From contig NZ_AP022576.1 of the NCBI RefSeq assembly GCF_010730355.1, positions 3,844,001 through 3,908,000 of the forward strand: DNA of 64,000 nt, read 5' to 3'. The number at the start of each line of letters is the position of its first letter. Position 1 is the stretch's first letter. Position numbers and translations under genes: made by a program. Positions 1-8,316 of the stretch are shown here, one piece after another. The DNA is from Mycobacterium florentinum. GTDB lineage: Bacteria; Actinomycetota; Actinomycetes; Mycobacteriales; Mycobacteriaceae. A model generated the notes under the pieces. The model was given only the letters and a program-made list of their open reading frames with translations, made no database searches and was not told the DNA's origin.

Positions 1-303
1 CATCAATTGATCCAGACTGACGCCGGCGTCGACGTCGACCAACCGGGTGTCGGCGCTGATCGAGTGGATGCGGTTGAGCACCGTCATGTCGATCACCAGG
101 CCGCCGCCGTTTTGCGCGTTGTCTCCGTAGGAGCGGCCCAGCCCGCGCGCGATTACGCCTCGGCCGCCGGAGTCGGCGATCCGGGCCACTGCCTTGGCGA
201 TCACCTCGGGATCGGGCGTCGAGAGCACGTGCGCCACCGACGGCGCGGTGCGGCCGAAGCCCATCAGCCGGGTCGGGGTGGTCGGAAAGTCGGCGCTCAA
301 CAT
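1..303 (-). CDS. dprE1: DprE1, decaprenylphosphoryl-beta-D-ribose 2'-oxidase (N-terminal part)
   Basis: Only the first 101 codons are present; the gene runs off the left edge. The translation starts [20 protein letters not shown] and carries the FAD-binding segment [10 protein letters not shown] at residues 56-65, typical of the vanillyl-alcohol-oxidase-fold flavoenzyme DprE1. With DprE2 this enzyme epimerises decaprenyl-phospho-ribose to decaprenyl-phospho-arabinose, the arabinose donor for arabinogalactan and lipoarabinomannan. The start is the ATG at 303, 32 nt downstream of the GtrA-family gene stop, the same order as Rv3789-Rv3790 in M. tuberculosis. The catalytic C-terminal half cannot be assessed. 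Confidence 0.95.
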   Translation of the reverse strand, partial: MLSADFPTTPTRLMGFGRTAPSVAHVLSTPDPEVIAKAVARIADSGGRGVIARGLGRSYGDNAQNGGGLVIDMTVLNRIHSISADTRLVDVDAGVSLDQLM

Positions 304-335
304 CGTCAAAGAGGGTACCGCTTGCACGGTAGGGG

Positions 336-758
336 TCAGTGAATGCGGAAGATCACGACTCGCTGCACGATGAAGTTGATCACCGTGGCGGTGCCCTGTG
401 CGATCACGAACGCGACGATGGCCGCCCAGCCCGTGTAGTGCATCAACACCAGACACAGATGGTTCAGCCCGACCTGCACGGCGAAGGTGATGCCGTAGAG
501 AACCATGACCGCGATGAAGCGCGCGGTGCTCGGCTGTGCCTGGAAGGTCCATCGCCGGTTGATCAGATAGGCGGTGATGGTGCCCACGATGAAACTGATG
601 GCCTTGGACACGTCGACCTGAACGCCCAGCACCTTCCAGAGCAGCATGTATAGCCCGAAGTCGACGACGGCGGCCATCCCGCCGGTCACCACGAAACGCG
701 TGATCTGCGTGGTCAGACTCAGGCGCGCCGGAGCGGTGTCGGACTCGGGGGGAAGCAT
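336..758 (-). CDS. GtrA-family membrane protein, Rv3789-like
   Basis: 140 residues with four predicted transmembrane helices and a GtrA-like fold; the core ([16 protein letters not shown] near residue 22, then a segment containing YLINRRWTF) closely matches M. tuberculosis Rv3789. The family was proposed to flip polyprenyl-phosphate sugars, and Rv3789 has been linked to decaprenyl-phospho-arabinose handling or to anchoring arabinan enzymes. It lies just upstream of dprE1 on the same strand, consistent with one operon. The ATG at 758 gives about 20 extra N-terminal residues compared with the 121-residue M. tuberculosis annotation, so a later start is possible. Confidence 0.9.
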   Translation of the reverse strand: MLPPESDTAPARLSLTTQITRFVVTGGMAAVVDFGLYMLLWKVLGVQVDVSKAISFIVGTITAYLINRRWTFQAQPSTARFIAVMVLYGITFAVQVGLNHLCLVLMHYTGWAAIVAFVIAQGTATVINFIVQRVVIFRIH

Positions 759-797
759 TCGGGGAGTTTATCGGGGGCGGGCGGGCCCCAGCGGCGG

Positions 798-1277
798 CTA
801 GCGGGGCAGCTTCAGGGCGATCAGCTCGACCTGGCTTTCGCCCTGGGGGGTCGAGTAGGTGACGGTGTCGCCGGCCTTGTGGCCGGCCAGTGCCTGCCCC
901 AGCGGACTGTGGGAGGTCAGCGTCTCGGCCTCGCGACCGACAGGCGTCTCTTCGACGATGGAGATCACGTGCATCGTGACGACCTCACCGTCGGCGAACT
1001 TCAGGGTCACCTCGGTGCCGCTCGGCAGCGAATTGTCCTCTTCGTGGTGGGACGGCCCGGTCCGCAGCCGCCGGTCCAGTTCGTTGATCCGGTCGCCGAG
1101 GCCGACCAACTCCTCGGCCCGCTGGATCGCCTCCGCCGCGTCGCCGTGATCGCCGGTCATCCCGCGGTCGCCCTTGACCTCGGCCTCGAGAAGATCGCGC
1201 CGCTCCCGCAGCCGTTGCAGCTCGGCGGCAAGACTCTCCCGCGCCGCATCCGCCACTGATTGGACTTTTTTACTCAC
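798..1277 (-). CDS. GreA/GreB-family transcription elongation factor-like protein, Rv3788-like
   Basis: 159 residues. An N-terminal helical part (about 10-70, rich in Leu, Arg and Glu, coiled-coil-like) is followed by a GreA/GreB C-terminal FKBP-like domain ([18 protein letters not shown], then [11 protein letters not shown]). Rv3788 binds RNA polymerase near the secondary channel and inhibits transcription rather than rescuing arrested complexes. I chose the GTG at 1277 because GGAAGG lies 9-10 nt upstream and the resulting MSKKVQS-type N terminus matches Rv3788; an upstream in-frame extension to 1385 looks unrelated. Divergent from the repeat protein gene. Confidence 0.9.
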   Translation of the reverse strand: MSKKVQSVADAARESLAAELQRLRERRDLLEAEVKGDRGMTGDHGDAAEAIQRAEELVGLGDRINELDRRLRTGPSHHEEDNSLPSGTEVTLKFADGEVVTMHVISIVEETPVGREAETLTSHSPLGQALAGHKAGDTVTYSTPQGESQVELIALKLPR

Positions 1278-1344
1278 GTCCGTCGACCTTCCGCGGCGCC
1301 CCGTGTTAGTCGCGGGAGCGCACCAATTTGCTTGGTGATGAATT

Positions 1345-1369
1345 TGTGGTGCCTCAGTGTTGCACCACA
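1345..1369 (+). promoter_or_regulatory. Inverted repeat whose loop contains the putative GTG start of the repeat protein
   Basis: Arms TGTGGTGC (1345-1352) and GCACCACA (1362-1369) are perfect 8-bp complements. The 9-nt loop contains the first available start codon, GTG at 1357. In RNA this would present the start codon in a hairpin loop and leave no obvious Shine-Dalgarno. A shorter inverted repeat, CACCAA-TTTGC-TTGGTG, sits just upstream at 1321-1337. A regulatory role is inference. Confidence 0.35.
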
Positions 1370-2747
1370 CGAACTCGGCCGCCACCGATATTCGGCGCGC
1401 GCTTCATCGGTTATACACGCGCGCCGCCACCGGACGGCAGCACTTTTGGCACTGCCTGGGAGGCCCCACGCTGCCGAGCACCATCACCAACGGGCAAACC
1501 ATCACCATCGCGAATGGCTTTGCCTACGACGTCCCCGTAGGCGGAACCACGATCCAAAGCGGTGGCCAAATCATCGTCAACTCCGGCGGAGTGCTCACCG
1601 TCGACAACGCCCTGACGATTGACGCGGGCGGTTCCCTGACCGACAACGGCGGCATGATCATCAATGCCGCAACCACCCTGTCCGACAGCGGCAGCCTGAG
1701 CGTGACCGGTGGCGGCATGTTGACCGATGGCGGGACGCTCACGGTCAATAGCGGCGGCACACTGACCGTGAGCACTACCACCACCGGTGATACCGGCTTC
1801 CTCACCGTGACCGGCGGTGGTGCTTTGTCCGATGCCGGCCACTTGACTGTCAACACTGGCGGCTTGCTGACTGTAAGTCAGGGTGGCACCGACACGGGCA
1901 CCCTCACCGTGAGCAACGTTTTTACAGACGCGGGCACGGTCACCGTCAACGTCGGTGGCGCCTTCACCGATGCCAACGGGGGCAGCGTTTTCGTCAACGC
2001 CGGCGGCACCTTCACCGACGCCGGCACCCTCAACGTGAATGGTGGCCTGCAGGTCTTCGGCACGTTGAACGTCGACGGCGGCGGGGTTGTCAACGATGCC
2101 GGCTCATTCTCGGTGGGTCTCAACGGCAGCCTGACGATCGACCACGGCGGCATTTTCACGGTCGAGAACAATGGCTTCCTGCTCAGCAACTCGGGCACCA
2201 TCACCGACTCCGGCGCGATGTTTGTCGACAATGGCGGCCACGTGGGCTTTGCCAGTGCCGGCTTGAACGTCACCGATGGCGGCGCGCTGACCATTCAGTC
2301 CGGCGGCGCGCTCACCCTCAACGGCGACGCCGCCTGGACTCTCAACACAGGCGGCACGTTGACCGTCAACGGCGCCAGCATGGTCACACTTAACGACACC
2401 GGCATCTTGACCGTCGGCAACGGAACCACCCTGACGGTCAACGACGGCGGGTTCGTGACGGTGAATGCCGGTGCCACCCTGCCCATCCAAACCGGCGGAA
2501 GCTTGATCATCGGACCGGCGGCCCGGGGGGCTCGGCCGGGCCCCAGGGTTTGATCGGCACCGCGTTTATTGCTCCGGCGGTGCCGACGCCTGCCGCGAAT
2601 CCAGCGCTGAGCGCACTGGCTTCGCCGGGTCTGGCGGGAACCTCGGGACTCTCAGGGCTCTCGGGAATCCAAGTTCAGGCCAATACGGACGTGCTTAGGG
2701 ACGTGCGCTGGGACGCACTGTGGGATGTGCTGTTCGACGCGGTATAG
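1357..2747 (+). pseudogene. Repeat-built beta-solenoid-like protein, interrupted by a frameshift at a G6 tract
   Basis: The reading frame 1357-2553 encodes 398 residues made of about 25 degenerate copies of a roughly 14-residue unit of the form GG-x-L/F-T/S-D-x-G-x-L-x-V-N-x (examples GGTFTDAGTLNVNG, GGTLTVN, GGALTIQS). It is rich in Gly, Thr, Asn, Val and Asp, and Cys and Lys are almost absent, which suggests a stacked beta-solenoid as in bacterial adhesin passengers. It ends at TGA 2551-2553 just after GGGGGG (2525-2530). One extra G there would join it to a second frame, ending at 2747, that encodes a Pro/Ala/Gly/Ser-rich tail finishing VLFDAV, giving 463 residues. No signal peptide is visible after GTG 1357 or TTG 1360, the only possible starts. 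It may be a phase-variable gene, a programmed frameshift, a decayed gene or a sequencing error. Not recognised in M. tuberculosis. Confidence 0.6.
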
Positions 2748-2783
2748 CGAAATCAGTTGGTGCACTGCATCATTCGCGATGCT

Positions 2784-3908
2784 CTAGTGTGACGGCGCGT
2801 CCGTGGTCTCGGTGACCGTCGCGTTGTCGTCGTACTCGACGATCTCGCCGCGCAGCGCGTCGAAGATCGCCTTGCCCTGCGATACGAGTCCACTGGCCAC
2901 CTGGCTGAGGCCGTCCGCCCCGTTGAGCACGGTGAGGTTCGCGCCGGCGAGCCCGGCCGCGGCCCGCTCCACGATGTCGGGCAGCTGGTCGATGAGCGCC
3001 TTGTCCAAGGCAACCCGGTTGTGCGACGCCGCCGCCTCGGCCAGGATCTTCATTCGCTCCGCATCGGCGACGGCCAGGATCCGGACCCGCTCGGCTTCGG
3101 CCTCCGCGGGCTTGACCACCTCGGCGACCAGCTCTTGCTGGCGCAGTTCGGCGGCACGCTGGGCCAGTTCGGTGCGCATTGCCAGCACCTCGCGCTGGGC
3201 CTCGGCTTCGGCCAGCGGGCCCGCCTGGGCGGCCTCCGCCTGCGCCTTGTCGACCTCCGCTTTGTATTGGGCCTTGACGACCGCGGTCTGACGGGCGAAT
3301 TCGGCTTGCTGGCGCTGTGACTCCTGCTCGGCCTCGGCGGCCTTCTGGTTGGCCTGGGCCTGGGCGATCTGTGCCATCTGCTGGATGGCCGCGTTGTGCG
3401 GTGCCGACATCGCGTTGATGTAGCCCAGGCCGTCGTCGTCGATGGACTGGATCTGCAGCGCGTCGACGGCCAGGCCGATCCGGGCCATCTCCTCCTTGGA
3501 GCCGTCGAGGACCTCGGTGGCGAGCTTCTGGCGTTCCCGGATGATCTGCTCGACGGTCATCGACCCGATGATCGACCGGAGGTGACCGGCGAAGATCCGG
3601 CCGGTGAGTACCGACATCTGATCCTGCTCGGACAAAAATCGTTGGGCGGCGCTGATGATGCTCTCGGTGTCGTTGCCGACCTTGAACGCGATCACCGCCC
3701 GGACGTTGAGAGTGATTCCCTGTTGGGTGACGCACTTTTCGGCGACCTCGGACTCACACATGGCCAGCGTCAAAAAGCGCGCCTTGCGGAAGAACGGGAG
3801 GACGAAGGCGCCGTGGCCGGTGACCACCCGGAACGGGGCGTCGCCCTTGGCTTTGGCACCGGAGATCAGCATCGCCTCGTCCGGCGCGGGCACCCTATAA
3901 CCGAGCAT
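2784..3908 (-). CDS. Flotillin-like SPFH/band 7 protein
   Basis: 374 residues: an SPFH/band 7 domain at about 20-190, then a long Ala/Glu/Gln-rich coiled coil at about 190-300 with flotillin-type AEAE repeats, and a C-terminal segment ending ETTDAPSH. No N-terminal transmembrane helix is obvious, so membrane association may be by re-entrant or peripheral contact, as in eukaryotic flotillins. Flotillins organise ordered membrane domains. The ATG at 3908 has a strong site (AAGGAG, 8 nt upstream). The NfeD-like gene lies 42 nt upstream on the same strand, the classical partner arrangement. The gene converges on the repeat protein gene. Confidence 0.85.
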   Translation of the reverse strand: MLGYRVPAPDEAMLISGAKAKGDAPFRVVTGHGAFVLPFFRKARFLTLAMCESEVAEKCVTQQGITLNVRAVIAFKVGNDTESIISAAQRFLSEQDQMSVLTGRIFAGHLRSIIGSMTVEQIIRERQKLATEVLDGSKEEMARIGLAVDALQIQSIDDDGLGYINAMSAPHNAAIQQMAQIAQAQANQKAAEAEQESQRQQAEFARQTAVVKAQYKAEVDKAQAEAAQAGPLAEAEAQREVLAMRTELAQRAAELRQQELVAEVVKPAEAEAERVRILAVADAERMKILAEAAASHNRVALDKALIDQLPDIVERAAAGLAGANLTVLNGADGLSQVASGLVSQGKAIFDALRGEIVEYDDNATVTETTDAPSH

Positions 3909-3950
3909 TTCTTAGACTCCTTAGGTTGTGGTGTTGTGTAGCAGGGGAGT

Positions 3951-4160
3951 TCACTCGTTCCAAGGCTCGACCACCACCGTCCGTCCGCCCCGGGTCTCGA
4001 CCACCAGGACCATGCTGCCCTTCGGTAGTGGGTCGTCGGACCAGGCAAGGAAGGTCTCCTTGGACCCCCGCACGGTCACCAACACCTCGCCGGGGCCACG
4101 GTCGCCGCGGGTCGCCACGACCAGCTTCCCCACACAACCGATTGCCAAGGCGTCGCTCAC
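3951..4160 (-). CDS. Short NfeD-like OB-fold protein
   Basis: About 69 residues resembling the soluble C-terminal OB fold of NfeD proteins: GCVGKLVVAT, then PGEVLVTVRG, a Gly at the turn before SMVLVVE, and a final VVVEPW strand. Full-length NfeD proteins also carry membrane helices or a ClpP-like protease domain, which are absent here, so this is a minimal form. NfeD proteins accompany flotillins, and this gene directly precedes the flotillin gene. I prefer the GTG at 4160 because GGAGGA lies 10 nt upstream; an ATG at 4178 or 4244 in the same frame would lengthen it to 75 or 97 residues. Confidence 0.7.
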   Translation of the reverse strand: MSDALAIGCVGKLVVATRGDRGPGEVLVTVRGSKETFLAWSDDPLPKGSMVLVVETRGGRTVVVEPWNE

Positions 4161-4447
4161 GGTCGCATATTCCTCCATCGAGGGAGTTTCGGCACGTTTG
4201 CCGCAAGGATAGACGCCGGCGTCGCACTGCCGAACCGGATGCATAGGAAACCTTTCGCTGCGTGCCGACGTCGATCCAAATCACCTGTTATCCAGGGTTT
4301 TTCCTATCGACCCAGCGTCTGACCGGAGTCTTGGCGGATTCTCAAAGAATCCTTGGTGCCCCGCTTCCAAGGATTCGTAGAGGGCGATGGTCGAGCCTTT
4401 CCTCACGCACCTGAATCGCTAGGCGCAGATGAGCAAAGGAGCCCATC

Positions 4448-5179
4448 ATGATCACGACCAAGCTTGGCGCCGTGGCCGGAAAGGCCGCCCGGACTGTCGG
4501 TCTCGCGGTCTTCGCCGCTGGTCTCGCCCTCGGCTTGGCGACGGGGTTGGCCCACGCCGACGACACCACCACCGGTGGGATGTACGGCGACCCGATCACC
4601 GCGGCCGCGTTCTGGAAGCCCCAGACCTATGACGACTGCGCGCTGATGGCCGCCGCCGACGTGATCGGCGAGGTGACCGGGCACCCGGTCTCGGAGCAGG
4701 AGATCATCGCGGTGGCGCAGAAGCTGCCGAGCCGGTCCCACCCCGGATCGATCTACACCATTCCCAAGGACACCAGCGACCCGAACTCCGGCCAGGGCAC
4801 CAGCCCCGATGACCTGCCGCTGCTGCTGGCGCACTATGGCGTCACGGCCAAGCTGACCAACACCAGCGATGCGCCCACGACGGGAGTCTCCACCGGGATG
4901 GCCGCGCTCAAGCACTACCTGGCCGACGGTCGCAAGGTGATCGTCGAGGTGAACGGCGAAATGATCTGGGGCCAGCCGGTGGACGCCAAGGACCGCAATG
5001 GCCAGCCCTCCTCCGACCACGCGGTCGTCGTCACCGGGGTCGATGTCGTCAACGACAAGGTGCACCTCAACGACAGCGGCGCCGACGACGGTGCGAACGA
5101 GACGGTTTCCCTCGCACTCTTCACCAAGGCGTGGGCCACCAGCGACGACGAGATGATCGTCACCGACGCGGCCGCCTAA
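4448..5179 (+). CDS. Secreted C39-like (papain-fold) peptidase
   Basis: 243 residues. The N terminus is a Sec signal peptide (basic start, hydrophobic core, predicted cleavage after AHA, residue 37). The mature part has a papain-like triad in C39_2 style: Cys64 in YDDCALM, His191 in SSDHAVVVTG and Asn208/Asp209 in HLNDSG. It is probably an extracytoplasmic cysteine peptidase or a related amidase; the substrate is unknown. The ATG at 4448 follows AAGGAG by 6-7 nt. It converges on wzm, with the two stop codons overlapping. It belongs to the segment not shared with the M. tuberculosis order. Confidence 0.8.
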   Translation: MITTKLGAVAGKAARTVGLAVFAAGLALGLATGLAHADDTTTGGMYGDPITAAAFWKPQTYDDCALMAAADVIGEVTGHPVSEQEIIAVAQKLPSRSHPGSIYTIPKDTSDPNSGQGTSPDDLPLLLAHYGVTAKLTNTSDAPTTGVSTGMAALKHYLADGRKVIVEVNGEMIWGQPVDAKDRNGQPSSDHAVVVTGVDVVNDKVHLNDSGADDGANETVSLALFTKAWATSDDEMIVTDAAA

Positions 5180-6006
5180 ACCCAGTACGGCACCCGGGCG
5201 CGGTATTGCCGCATCGCGAACGCCGCCAGGATCCAGCCGACGACGGTCAGCACCAGCACCACCGCCCAGTGCCGCATCTCCTGGTGGGCGCCCAGCAGCG
5301 GCGCCCGCACGATGTCGAGATAGTGCAGCAGCGGGTTGAGTTCGACGATCTTCGACCAGCTGCCCGCGCCCTGCTGCCGCAACGTGTCGTCGTTCCAGAT
5401 GATCGGCGTCATGAAGAACAGCAACTGCACAATCGAGAACAGCAAGGGACCGATGTCGCGGTAACGCGTCGCCAGGATGCCGAAGCACAGCGACACCCAG
5501 ATGCAGTTGAGCACGATCAGCGCCAGCGCCGGAATCACCGAAAGATCGGCCCACGACCACGGCTTGGGGAAGATGATCGCGACGACGAGATAGATCACGA
5601 TGTTGTGCGCGAACAGGATCATCTGTCGCCACACCAGCCGGTACACGTGCACGCTCAACGGCGTCGGCAACTGCTTGATCAGACCCTCGTTGGCGACGAA
5701 CACGTCGGCGCCTTCCAGGATCGCGGCGTTGATCAGGTTCCAGATGATCAGGCCGAGCGTCACATACGGCAGGTGCACCGACAGGTCGAGGTGGAACAGC
5801 TTCGAATACAGCCCGCCCATCGCGACGGCCGTCGTGCCGGTCGCGATGGTGATCCAGAACGGGCCCAGCACCGAGCGGCGGTAACGCTGCTTGATGTCCT
5901 GCCAGCCCAGGTGCAGCCACAGCTCCCGGCGGCGAAATCCGTCCAGCAGGTCGGTGCGGGCCCGGGTAAAGGTCCGCGACTGTGCCGCGGCGTCGATGAA
6001 AGTCAT
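5176..6006 (-). CDS. wzm: Wzm, galactan ABC exporter permease (RfbD)
   Basis: 276 residues with about six transmembrane helices and the ABC-2 type permease pattern of polysaccharide exporters (WQDIKQRYRRSVLGPFW near the N terminus, LLFFMTPIIW near the fifth helix). It is equivalent to Rv3783. With the ATPase Wzt it forms the transporter thought to move the lipid-linked galactan precursor across the membrane before arabinosylation. Its ATG overlaps the glfT1 stop (ATGA), so the three genes wzt-glfT1-wzm are translationally coupled. Confidence 0.93.
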   Translation of the reverse strand: MTFIDAAAQSRTFTRARTDLLDGFRRRELWLHLGWQDIKQRYRRSVLGPFWITIATGTTAVAMGGLYSKLFHLDLSVHLPYVTLGLIIWNLINAAILEGADVFVANEGLIKQLPTPLSVHVYRLVWRQMILFAHNIVIYLVVAIIFPKPWSWADLSVIPALALIVLNCIWVSLCFGILATRYRDIGPLLFSIVQLLFFMTPIIWNDDTLRQQGAGSWSKIVELNPLLHYLDIVRAPLLGAHQEMRHWAVVLVLTVVGWILAAFAMRQYRARVPYWV

Positions 6007-6917
6007 GCCGATCCTCCAGGCTTGCCGAACTGCTCACGACGTCCCAAGCGGCGCAACCGAATCCACTCCATCAGGCCTCGGGGGTCGCGCTGGGATATCA
6101 GGAAGAACCAACCGAACCGCACCCACTCCTGGACCAGCAACTTGCGCAGACCCGGCTGAGACAACAGATAGCCGCGGTTGCGGTAGGTGTAGAACCGCTT
6201 CGTCGGGTTGTCGGGGTATTGCGTGTGCATGCGGCCGCCCAGGATCGGCCGGAACTCCTCGGATCCGCAGGGATGCAGGTAGATGGTGTCCAGGCAGGTC
6301 CCGAACGGCAGCCCGGAGCGCACCAGCCGGCGGTGCAGTTCGACCTCGTCGCCGCGGATGAACAGCCGCATGTCCGGGACGCCGACGGCGTCCAGGGTGG
6401 ACGCCCGGAACAGCGCGCCGTTGAACAGCGACGCGATCCCGGGCAGTAGGTCTTGTCCCGTTTCGGTGCGTAATTCGCTTGTGCGCCTGCGCCATACCAG
6501 GCCACGCCGCAACGGGAAGGCCAGCCGCTCCGGGTCGTCCATATTGCAGACCATCGGCGACACCTCGGCCAGGCCGTGCTTCTCGGCGCAGGCCAGCAGC
6601 GTGGCCAGCACCTGTGAGTCCTGTGGGCGGCCGTCGTCGTCGGCCAGCCACACCCAGTCGGCGCCCTGGGCCAGCGCGTGCAGCATGCCCAACGCGAAAC
6701 CGCCTGCGCCGCCGAGGTTGCGGCGCGACGCCAGGTAGGTGGTCGAGATCGGCTGGGCGGCAACCAGGTCACGGATCCGGCTATCCGCACCACCGTCGTT
6801 GTCGACGACGATCAGGTGATCGGGCAGCCGGGTCTGCGCGCTGAGCATGTCCAGCGACTTCGCGAGCTCGTCGGGACGCCGGTGGGTGACCACGACGGCG
6901 AAGATGGACTCACTCAT
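6003..6917 (-). CDS. glfT1: GlfT1, galactofuranosyltransferase 1
   Basis: 304 residues, exactly the length of M. tuberculosis Rv3782. A GT2-family nucleotide-sugar domain starts at MSESIFAVVVTHRRP and carries the DDD metal/UDP-binding motif at residues 93-95 (WLADDDGRP). The enzyme adds the first galactofuranose residues from UDP-Galf to the rhamnosyl-GlcNAc decaprenyl linker, starting the arabinogalactan galactan chain at the cytoplasmic face. The ATG at 6917 was chosen by homology; a longer frame to 7043 only translates the upstream gene out of frame. It overlaps wzt by 8 nt and wzm by 4 nt. Confidence 0.93.
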   Translation of the reverse strand: MSESIFAVVVTHRRPDELAKSLDMLSAQTRLPDHLIVVDNDGGADSRIRDLVAAQPISTTYLASRRNLGGAGGFALGMLHALAQGADWVWLADDDGRPQDSQVLATLLACAEKHGLAEVSPMVCNMDDPERLAFPLRRGLVWRRRTSELRTETGQDLLPGIASLFNGALFRASTLDAVGVPDMRLFIRGDEVELHRRLVRSGLPFGTCLDTIYLHPCGSEEFRPILGGRMHTQYPDNPTKRFYTYRNRGYLLSQPGLRKLLVQEWVRFGWFFLISQRDPRGLMEWIRLRRLGRREQFGKPGGSA

Positions 6918-7758
6918 CCCCGGAAGCGCTTTGCGCCAGCGGTTTATCGGCCTGAATCTGCAGCCGGGTCTCTTCCAGCACCTCGCGGACGTGCCGGGCC
7001 GCATCCTCGCCCTCGTACGCGCGCACCACGTCTTCGATGCCACCTGTCTGGCGGATCACGCCGTGGTCGATCCACATCGCGGTCTTGCACAGCCGGGCCA
7101 GGAATTCGTTGGAATGGCTTGCGAAGACCAGGATTCCGGACCGCTCCACCAGCCCTTGCAATCGCGACTGCGCCTTTTTCAAGAAGTCGGCGTCCACGGC
7201 GCCGATGCCCTCGTCGAGCAGCAGGATTTCGGGGTCGATGCTGGTGACCACTCCCATCGCCAGCCGGACCCGCATCCCGGTGGAGTAGGTGCGTAGCGGC
7301 ATCGACAGGTAATCCCCGAGCTCGGTGAACTCGGCGATCTCGTCGACCTTGGCCAGCATCTGCTTTCGGGTCTGCCCGAGAAACAGGCCACGGATGATGA
7401 TGTTCTCGTAGCCGGAGATCTCGGGGTCCATCCCGACGCCGAGGTCGAACACCGGCGCGACCCGGCCGGTGACCTTGGCCCAGCCCCGGGTGGGCTCGTA
7501 GATGCCCGAAAGCAGGCGCAGCAAAGTCGATTTGCCGGCCCCGTTGTGGCCGACCAGGCCGACCCGGTCGCCCAGCTCGAGCGACATCGTGATGTCCCGC
7601 AACGCCTCAACGACGACGACGTTGGAGTTGTTGCGGCCGATCGTGCCGCCCGCCTTGCCGAGGAAGGCCTTCTTCAGCGATCGCGACTTCGCGTCGAAGA
7701 TGGGAAATTCCACCCACGCGTTGCTGGTCTCGATATGCGGACCGCGAGGACCTGACAC
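6910..7758 (-). CDS. wzt: Wzt, galactan ABC exporter ATPase (RfbE)
   Basis: 282 residues with an ABC ATPase core: Walker A GHNGAGKST at 70-78, signature STGMR at about 159, Walker B ILLLDE at 178-183, and the H-loop segment FASHS. It corresponds to Rv3781 and lacks the long C-terminal carbohydrate-binding domain of some Wzt proteins. It powers Wzm for export of lipid-linked galactan. The start is GTG at 7758, 12 nt after the bpa stop, so bpa may lie in the same transcript. Confidence 0.93.
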   Translation of the reverse strand: MSGPRGPHIETSNAWVEFPIFDAKSRSLKKAFLGKAGGTIGRNNSNVVVVEALRDITMSLELGDRVGLVGHNGAGKSTLLRLLSGIYEPTRGWAKVTGRVAPVFDLGVGMDPEISGYENIIIRGLFLGQTRKQMLAKVDEIAEFTELGDYLSMPLRTYSTGMRVRLAMGVVTSIDPEILLLDEGIGAVDADFLKKAQSRLQGLVERSGILVFASHSNEFLARLCKTAMWIDHGVIRQTGGIEDVVRAYEGEDAARHVREVLEETRLQIQADKPLAQSASGDE

Positions 7759-7770
7759 CGACGCCTGCTC

Positions 7771-8304
7771 TTACAGGTACTGTCCGGTGCCCGAGCCCGG
7801 ACCGTGACGCCCAATTCCGTGGGGAAGGGCGCCCTGGCGCATCTGCTCGAGCTGCGCGCGGGCGGCCATCTGTTGGGCGAACAGTGCGGTCTGGATGCCG
7901 TGGAACAGCCCCTCGAGCCAGCCCACCAGCTGGGCCTGGGCGATGCGCAACTCGGCGTCCGACGGCTCGGCGTCGTCGCCGAACGGCAGGGTCAGGCGGT
8001 CGAGTTCCTCGCGAAGTTCCGGCGCGAGACCGTCTTCCAGCTCCCGGATGCTGGTGGCGTGGATGTCGCGCAGCCGCTTGCGACTGGCCTCGTCGAGCGG
8101 TGCCGCACGCACCTCTTCGAGCAATTGCTTGATCATGGTGCCGATGCGCATCACCTTGGCGGGCTGCTCGATCAGATCGGTCAGGGAGCGCTCGTCGGAA
8201 TCCTCGTCGTCGGCCGCCTGGCTCAGTGCCATGATCCGCGGATCGACGCCGCCGATCACCTCGACGCCGTCGTCGTCGTTGCCGTTAGTCAATCCGGTCA
8301 CCAT
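7771..8304 (-). CDS. bpa: Bpa/PafE, ATP-independent bacterial proteasome activator
   Basis: 177 residues, highly similar to Rv3780 through the helical core (VMRIGTMIKQLLEEVRAA, then GWLEGLFHGIQTALF). It ends in the GQYL peptide that docks into 20S proteasome alpha-ring pockets. PafE forms a dodecameric ring that opens the proteasome gate for unfolded or Pup-independent substrates such as HspR. The acidic N terminus is slightly longer than in M. tuberculosis. The start could be ATG 8304 or the adjacent GTG 8301. It lies between the Rv3779-like gene and wzt on the same strand. Confidence 0.95.
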   Translation of the reverse strand: MVTGLTNGNDDDGVEVIGGVDPRIMALSQAADDEDSDERSLTDLIEQPAKVMRIGTMIKQLLEEVRAAPLDEASRKRLRDIHATSIRELEDGLAPELREELDRLTLPFGDDAEPSDAELRIAQAQLVGWLEGLFHGIQTALFAQQMAARAQLEQMRQGALPHGIGRHGPGSGTGQYL

Positions 8305-8316
8305 CCTCTCGTACGT

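Noticed and set aside
2550..2747. Separate small gene starting at TTG 2550
   Set aside because: The TTG overlaps the TGA of the repeat frame and there is no ribosome site; one extra base joins both frames, so it is better read as the displaced C terminus.
2767..2782. Hairpin GCATC-N6-GATGC between convergent genes as terminator
   Set aside because: Only five base pairs with no U-tract; too weak to call.
4403..6037. 544-residue minus-strand open frame
   Set aside because: It is out of frame with wzm and antisense to the C39 peptidase; its Arg/Gly/Asp/His-rich composition is typical of GC-rich shadow frames.
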